The notes beneath the pieces are model-generated. The model did no database searches. It saw only the letters and a list, made by a program, of their open reading frames with translations, and was not told where the DNA came from. The position numbers and the translations under genes were made by a program. DNA of 64,000 bases, taken from Geobacter sp. Its GTDB lineage: Bacteria; Desulfobacterota; Desulfuromonadia; Geobacterales; Pseudopelobacteraceae. Where the stretch lies: the NCBI GenBank assembly GCA_025360785.1, contig JANYBN010000207.1:1-64000 (forward strand), in the 5' to 3' direction. Of this stretch, positions 61,001 to 64,000 are shown piece by piece; position 1 is the stretch's first letter; every line of letters starts with the position of its first letter.

Positions 61001-61302
61001 AACAGCGGCAACAGAGCCAGTTGTAGGGTTATTTGACTGGCTGAAATAAAATCGGCGCCCCCGTCTCGTTCTTTGACGTTGAACGCTTTGAACTGTAAAG
61101 ATGGGCCGAAATTCCAGGTGAATGATCCGGAACTGAATTTGACAGGCCGGTTGAGACTTTGCTGTAGAGCCGTCACTATTTCAGTGCGATATGCATTTAC
61201 GTCCAACAGGTAGGGGAGAAATAAAGCCGTAGCAGTCACCATTGTCGCGACAATTACCAGAAGAATGCCTGATACTTTGATAAAACGGGATGTAATTTTC
61301 AC
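58072..61302 (-). CDS. AsmA-family large envelope protein
   Basis: N-terminal TM then ITSRFIKVSG...YRTEIVTALQQSLNRPVKFSSGSFTWNFGPSLQFKAFNV; C-terminal AsmA-like repeats. Confidence 0.9.
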   Translation of the reverse strand: MKITSRFIKVSGILLVIVATMVTATALFLPYLLDVNAYRTEIVTALQQSLNRPVKFSSGSFTWNFGPSLQFKAFNVKERDGGADFISASQITLQLALLPLLEKKIVIKSLILDETTISLFRTADGILNIDDLLKPGKDNGVRLNFKKIRINKGAILWSDLAGRKEPLTAILRNISITANNLGRGQKGHLKFAGDIPAASGAPSHIAINGDIQLPPEGKPFMETVIDGDLMLKQVEIGRFWPYFGLYVPFGNTGGRLDFSAGFKGKPQDFSAKGKVLISSATVNWPTIFHAALSPKTLQLDYTVKLNKQLIDISSVDLSMEGFRIKGSFQLHDYLTKDPRILAKASTPSTFLYENVRNYVPYKLIDSGTSDYIENKIKSGVFKLDTGVLDGRISQIAHMEIGQNYNTLLIRGTVERGVLSYGDKAPSFNDLKGIVELKGKNFNLVGMSGNFGTSPFSLNGSITEYNTDKPADYPINMNISPRAPEMAWLAKMAGIPKLEYTNSSSLHLSGSGHYSAFRLNGDWDLKQASYALHGYVSKPLSMPHTLKFSSVIGAESTKITSLNYNLQPMVVTGSGQIGYGDTPYLGFDLQTNKFLMNEALPILSMWKKYNINGIIQANIKGGGDPVDMSALNYYGTVNLTRLSFLPDEQMKQVSGISGMLVFKGNGLESSVIAARYGDSVISIKASIKSLKNPVGDIMLSSSLLYLRDMNLAEDRPDASIRRFKADLSLHNDSIALHSVSGLFNSSNFNLNGIYMTGRTRQATLAVTSSKLDLDDLRMFASPQQKSENQKSQGVDVKLSLNVETGNFGKLVFSKLNATAQQENGTVYLQNFTAGVFGGKFAAKGRIAPGGVQGDRYDITVDIFKTDAEKLFAALDITREITGALTLNGNLTARGNTLVEIKKNALGNIRLSMNNGTLRKFNTLAKVFSILNVSQLLKFKLPDMASGGIPYSSIKGSFAVKDGILSTQDLFITSNAINMSIIGSADIVKEELKFTIGAQPLQTVDKIVNRIPIVGWLLTGKDKDLLTAYFEAKGKWSDPQVSAIPVKSMGKGILNIFIRAFELPVKLFTDTGEVILGQ

Positions 61303-62606
61303 GTCGTCATCCCCTCAGCTGTGACCCTTATACGGCGGATTCTTTTTCGATCGACACTTTCCACTGTGAAGCGGGTATCCTCAAACAGGATACTTTCACC
61401 TGGTTGCAGCAGGTGACCGGCCTGTGCGAGCAGGAATCCTGCAATAGTAGTATAAGGAGCGTCTTCCGGCAGATGAAGATTGAGCCTTAGATTTACATCG
61501 CGGACAGTCAGCATGCCATCAAGCAGATATTCATTATTATCCTCAACACACTGTTCAGGGGAAACATCGTCAAACTCGTCATCTATTTCTCCCACAATTT
61601 CCTCAAGCAAGTCTTCCAATGTTATGATTCCTTCAAATCCACCATATTCATCTACAACAAAAACCATGTGGGTGCGTGATGACTGCATCAGCTTCAATGC
61701 TGTACTTAATTGAGCATTGGCCGGGATAAAGGTGGGTGGGTGAATCAGCCTGGCAAGAACAAATTCGGTTTTTTGCATTTTGGACAAAAACGGTTCCAGA
61801 TCTCTCCTGACAACAATGCCGATAATATTGTCGAGTTGATCCTGATAAACCGGCATGCGTGAAAATCCGAGCGAATTAAAGGCCATCTGCGTTTCATCAA
61901 GGGTTGCATTAACAGGAAGAGCAGCAACAGCATTTCGAGGTATCATGACTTCCTGTACTTCCGAGTCTGAAAACTCAAAAATACGATGAAGCATTTGCTG
62001 TTCATCTGCCTCCAACGTGCCGCTTGTGTGAGAAATATTAATAATTTGCCGTAGTTCATCTACAGTATATACACTGGCAGGGTTATCCGAGCTGTGTAAC
62101 CCGAACAATCTAACTGTGCTTCTACCGGCAAAATCAAGAATCTGTATCGGCCAACTGAACAGAGTGTGGAAAAGTCGCAATGGCCATGCGACAGCAAGGG
62201 CTACACGTTCTGCGCGTTCAAGAGCCAGTGTTTTTGGTGCTAGTTCACCTAGTACAATATGAAGGAAGGTTATACATGTAAAAGCGCCGACAAAGGCAAT
62301 TGTGTGTCGTACTGCATCAGAAACCAGACCTTTGAGTGGAAATTCCAGTAACCTGGAGAGAGCCGGTTCACCAATCCAGCCGAGTGCCAACGAAGCCATG
62401 GTGATACCGAGTTGAGTTGCGGATATGTATGAATTAAGATCGTCGAGCAACCCCAACAGAGTTACGGCACGAGCATTGCCACTTTCGACAAGAGAAACAA
62501 CCCGGGATTTGCGAACTGAAACCAGCGAAAATTCAGCAGCTACGAAAAAACCGTTTGCTGCAACCAACAACAGAACTAGAAAAAGTAATAAAAATGTATC
62601 ATTCAT
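61299..62606 (-). CDS. HlyC/CorC (CNNM)-family membrane protein with CBS pair
   Basis: DUF21 membrane region LVAANGFFVAAEFSLVSVRKSR; EVQEVMIPRNAV; VVDEYGGFEGIITLEDLLEEIVGEIDDEFD. Confidence 0.94.
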   Translation of the reverse strand: MNDTFLLLFLVLLLVAANGFFVAAEFSLVSVRKSRVVSLVESGNARAVTLLGLLDDLNSYISATQLGITMASLALGWIGEPALSRLLEFPLKGLVSDAVRHTIAFVGAFTCITFLHIVLGELAPKTLALERAERVALAVAWPLRLFHTLFSWPIQILDFAGRSTVRLFGLHSSDNPASVYTVDELRQIINISHTSGTLEADEQQMLHRIFEFSDSEVQEVMIPRNAVAALPVNATLDETQMAFNSLGFSRMPVYQDQLDNIIGIVVRRDLEPFLSKMQKTEFVLARLIHPPTFIPANAQLSTALKLMQSSRTHMVFVVDEYGGFEGIITLEDLLEEIVGEIDDEFDDVSPEQCVEDNNEYLLDGMLTVRDVNLRLNLHLPEDAPYTTIAGFLLAQAGHLLQPGESILFEDTRFTVESVDRKRIRRIRVTAEGMTT

Positions 62607-62737
62607 GGCTGCATATTCTATCGAGGAAGAGTGTGATGTCAACTGTAACATTCCAATTATTATTATCATTTGACCAATATTTTGATTCATGCTAGTTTTT
62701 CATACTTTATTTTCTTCGAAATGGAATTTCTTCTACG

Positions 62738-64000
62738 ATGCACATGCGGCTGATCATACTACTGTTCCTTCTGCTTCTCACCGCGTGCGCCGGCGTCGCC
62801 CCGGCTCCCGAAAACTCTGTACCTGCAGTTCCCAGGGTACATGATAAACATTCTCATTCATTATACCTTTTTTCCAGAGCGAAAATCGCTGTCCATGAAG
62901 GTGACTACCCCACTGCACTGAATTTGCTGCGCGAAGCAATTTCGCTTGAACCGGATTCGGCCAGAATGCATACAGAGATCGCCGACATCAAGCTCAAAAT
63001 CGGTCAGATACCTGAAGCCCTTGAATATATAAACAAGTCGATTGCACTTGACCCGACCTATCGCCCTCCGTATGTCCTTGGCGGCATCTTGATGTCATCA
63101 AGTGGAAAGGATTGGGAAGCGGCAGACTATTTGCGCAAAGCGGTCAAAATTGATCCCACCAAAGAAGATGCCTATCTACATCTGGCATTGTCTCTTACAC
63201 GTCTATTTGAATACGAAGAGGCTGTTTCCACACTCAAGGCGCTGGTTAAGCTCAATCCGGATTCCATTCTCGGTTATTATTATCTTGGGCGCACCTATAG
63301 CCAGATGAAGCTTTATAAAGATGCACTCGGGTATTTCACCAAAGTACTTGAACTTCGTCCTGATTTTGACCAGGCGGTTATCGATATGGCTGCAACGTAC
63401 GAGGCCATGGGCGACTATTCGCAAGCGATTGACACCTACCGTTCTCTGGTTGACCAGGAAGAACAACGTGCCGCCGTGCTGCAACGACTGATCCAGTTAT
63501 TGCTTCAGCAGCGCCGTTTTACCGAAGCGCTTGACTATCTCCGTTTGGCCTCTAAATCCGGATTGGGTGGCCAGGAAACATTACGAAAAATAGGACTCGT
63601 ACACCTTGAGCTTGAACAGTTTGATGAGGCAATTGCCGTATTTGGTGAGATGCTTGAAAAAGATCCTTCAGCTCATAATATCCGCATCTACCGTGGCATT
63701 GCATACGAGGAGAAAGGTGATCTTGATAATGCCTATTCCGAGTTCATTAAAGTTTCGCACAATTCTCCACAGTATTTTGAAGCGGTAAGTCATATCGCAC
63801 TAATTATGAAGGAGCAGGGTAAAATAGACAGGGCGATTGCTGTTTTCAATGAAGCGATAAATGCAAACAGTGGAAATCTTGAGCTATATCTGAATTTTTC
63901 GTCTCTTTACGAATCAATCGACAGGCCCCAGGCCGGCCTTGACATTCTGCTTGAAAATGAACGTCCATTTCAAAAAGAGCCCCGACTGCATTTCAGAATT
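62738..64000 (+). CDS. TPR-repeat lipoprotein, 3' end outside window
   Basis: My translation: MHMRLIILLFLLLLTACAGVAP (lipobox TAC) then multiple TPRs; open in frame to base 64000 (not in ORF track). Confidence 0.9.
   Translation, partial: MHMRLIILLFLLLLTACAGVAPAPENSVPAVPRVHDKHSHSLYLFSRAKIAVHEGDYPTALNLLREAISLEPDSARMHTEIADIKLKIGQIPEALEYINKSIALDPTYRPPYVLGGILMSSSGKDWEAADYLRKAVKIDPTKEDAYLHLALSLTRLFEYEEAVSTLKALVKLNPDSILGYYYLGRTYSQMKLYKDALGYFTKVLELRPDFDQAVIDMAATYEAMGDYSQAIDTYRSLVDQEEQRAAVLQRLIQLLLQQRRFTEALDYLRLASKSGLGGQETLRKIGLVHLELEQFDEAIAVFGEMLEKDPSAHNIRIYRGIAYEEKGDLDNAYSEFIKVSHNSPQYFEAVSHIALIMKEQGKIDRAIAVFNEAINANSGNLELYLNFSSLYESIDRPQAGLDILLENERPFQKEPRLHFRI

Noticed and set aside
1-64000. CRISPR arrays, IS elements, prophage modules, rRNA operons
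   Set aside because: Looked for regularly spaced repeats, transposases, integrases and rRNA; none found.

Overview
The window is a chromosomal segment that looks like a Geobacteraceae/Desulfuromonadales-type genome. That assignment is my inference from gene content, not a database result. I support about 57 protein-coding genes, two tRNAs (Ala-GGC and Gln-TTG) and several terminator-like hairpins. Main blocks: (a) a DUF2950/DUF3300 envelope trio; (b) YbhB, RtcB and archease RNA-repair genes; (c) an adenosine-specific kinase, pncB, pncA NAD-salvage operon; (d) a cfa, FAD-reductase, thpR operon; (e) an NHEJ operon with two ku genes and a split LigD (POL separate from PE-LIG); (f) an extracellular c-type cytochrome with Ig/TIG-like repeats; (g) a ~9 kb minus-strand deoxysugar/glycosylation cluster; (h) an acetate-type symporter with DUF485 and IclR genes; (i) a group-3-like NiFe hydrogenase cluster with two possibly related accessory proteins; (j) a PATAN response regulator, two roadblock/LC7 proteins and a histidine kinase; (k) an orphan OppBC-type permease pair; (l) ispE, cysE, lpxC, AsmA and CorC housekeeping genes, ending in a TPR lipoprotein cut by the window edge. 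The most unusual signal that ordinary annotation does not explain is a recurrent intergenic motif, GGCAY-N5-GTG. I found it by eye at seven sites, each upstream of and oriented toward a gene. Its spacing resembles sigma-54 -24/-12 promoters, but the -12 C is usually missing. No CRISPR array, IS element or rRNA was seen.
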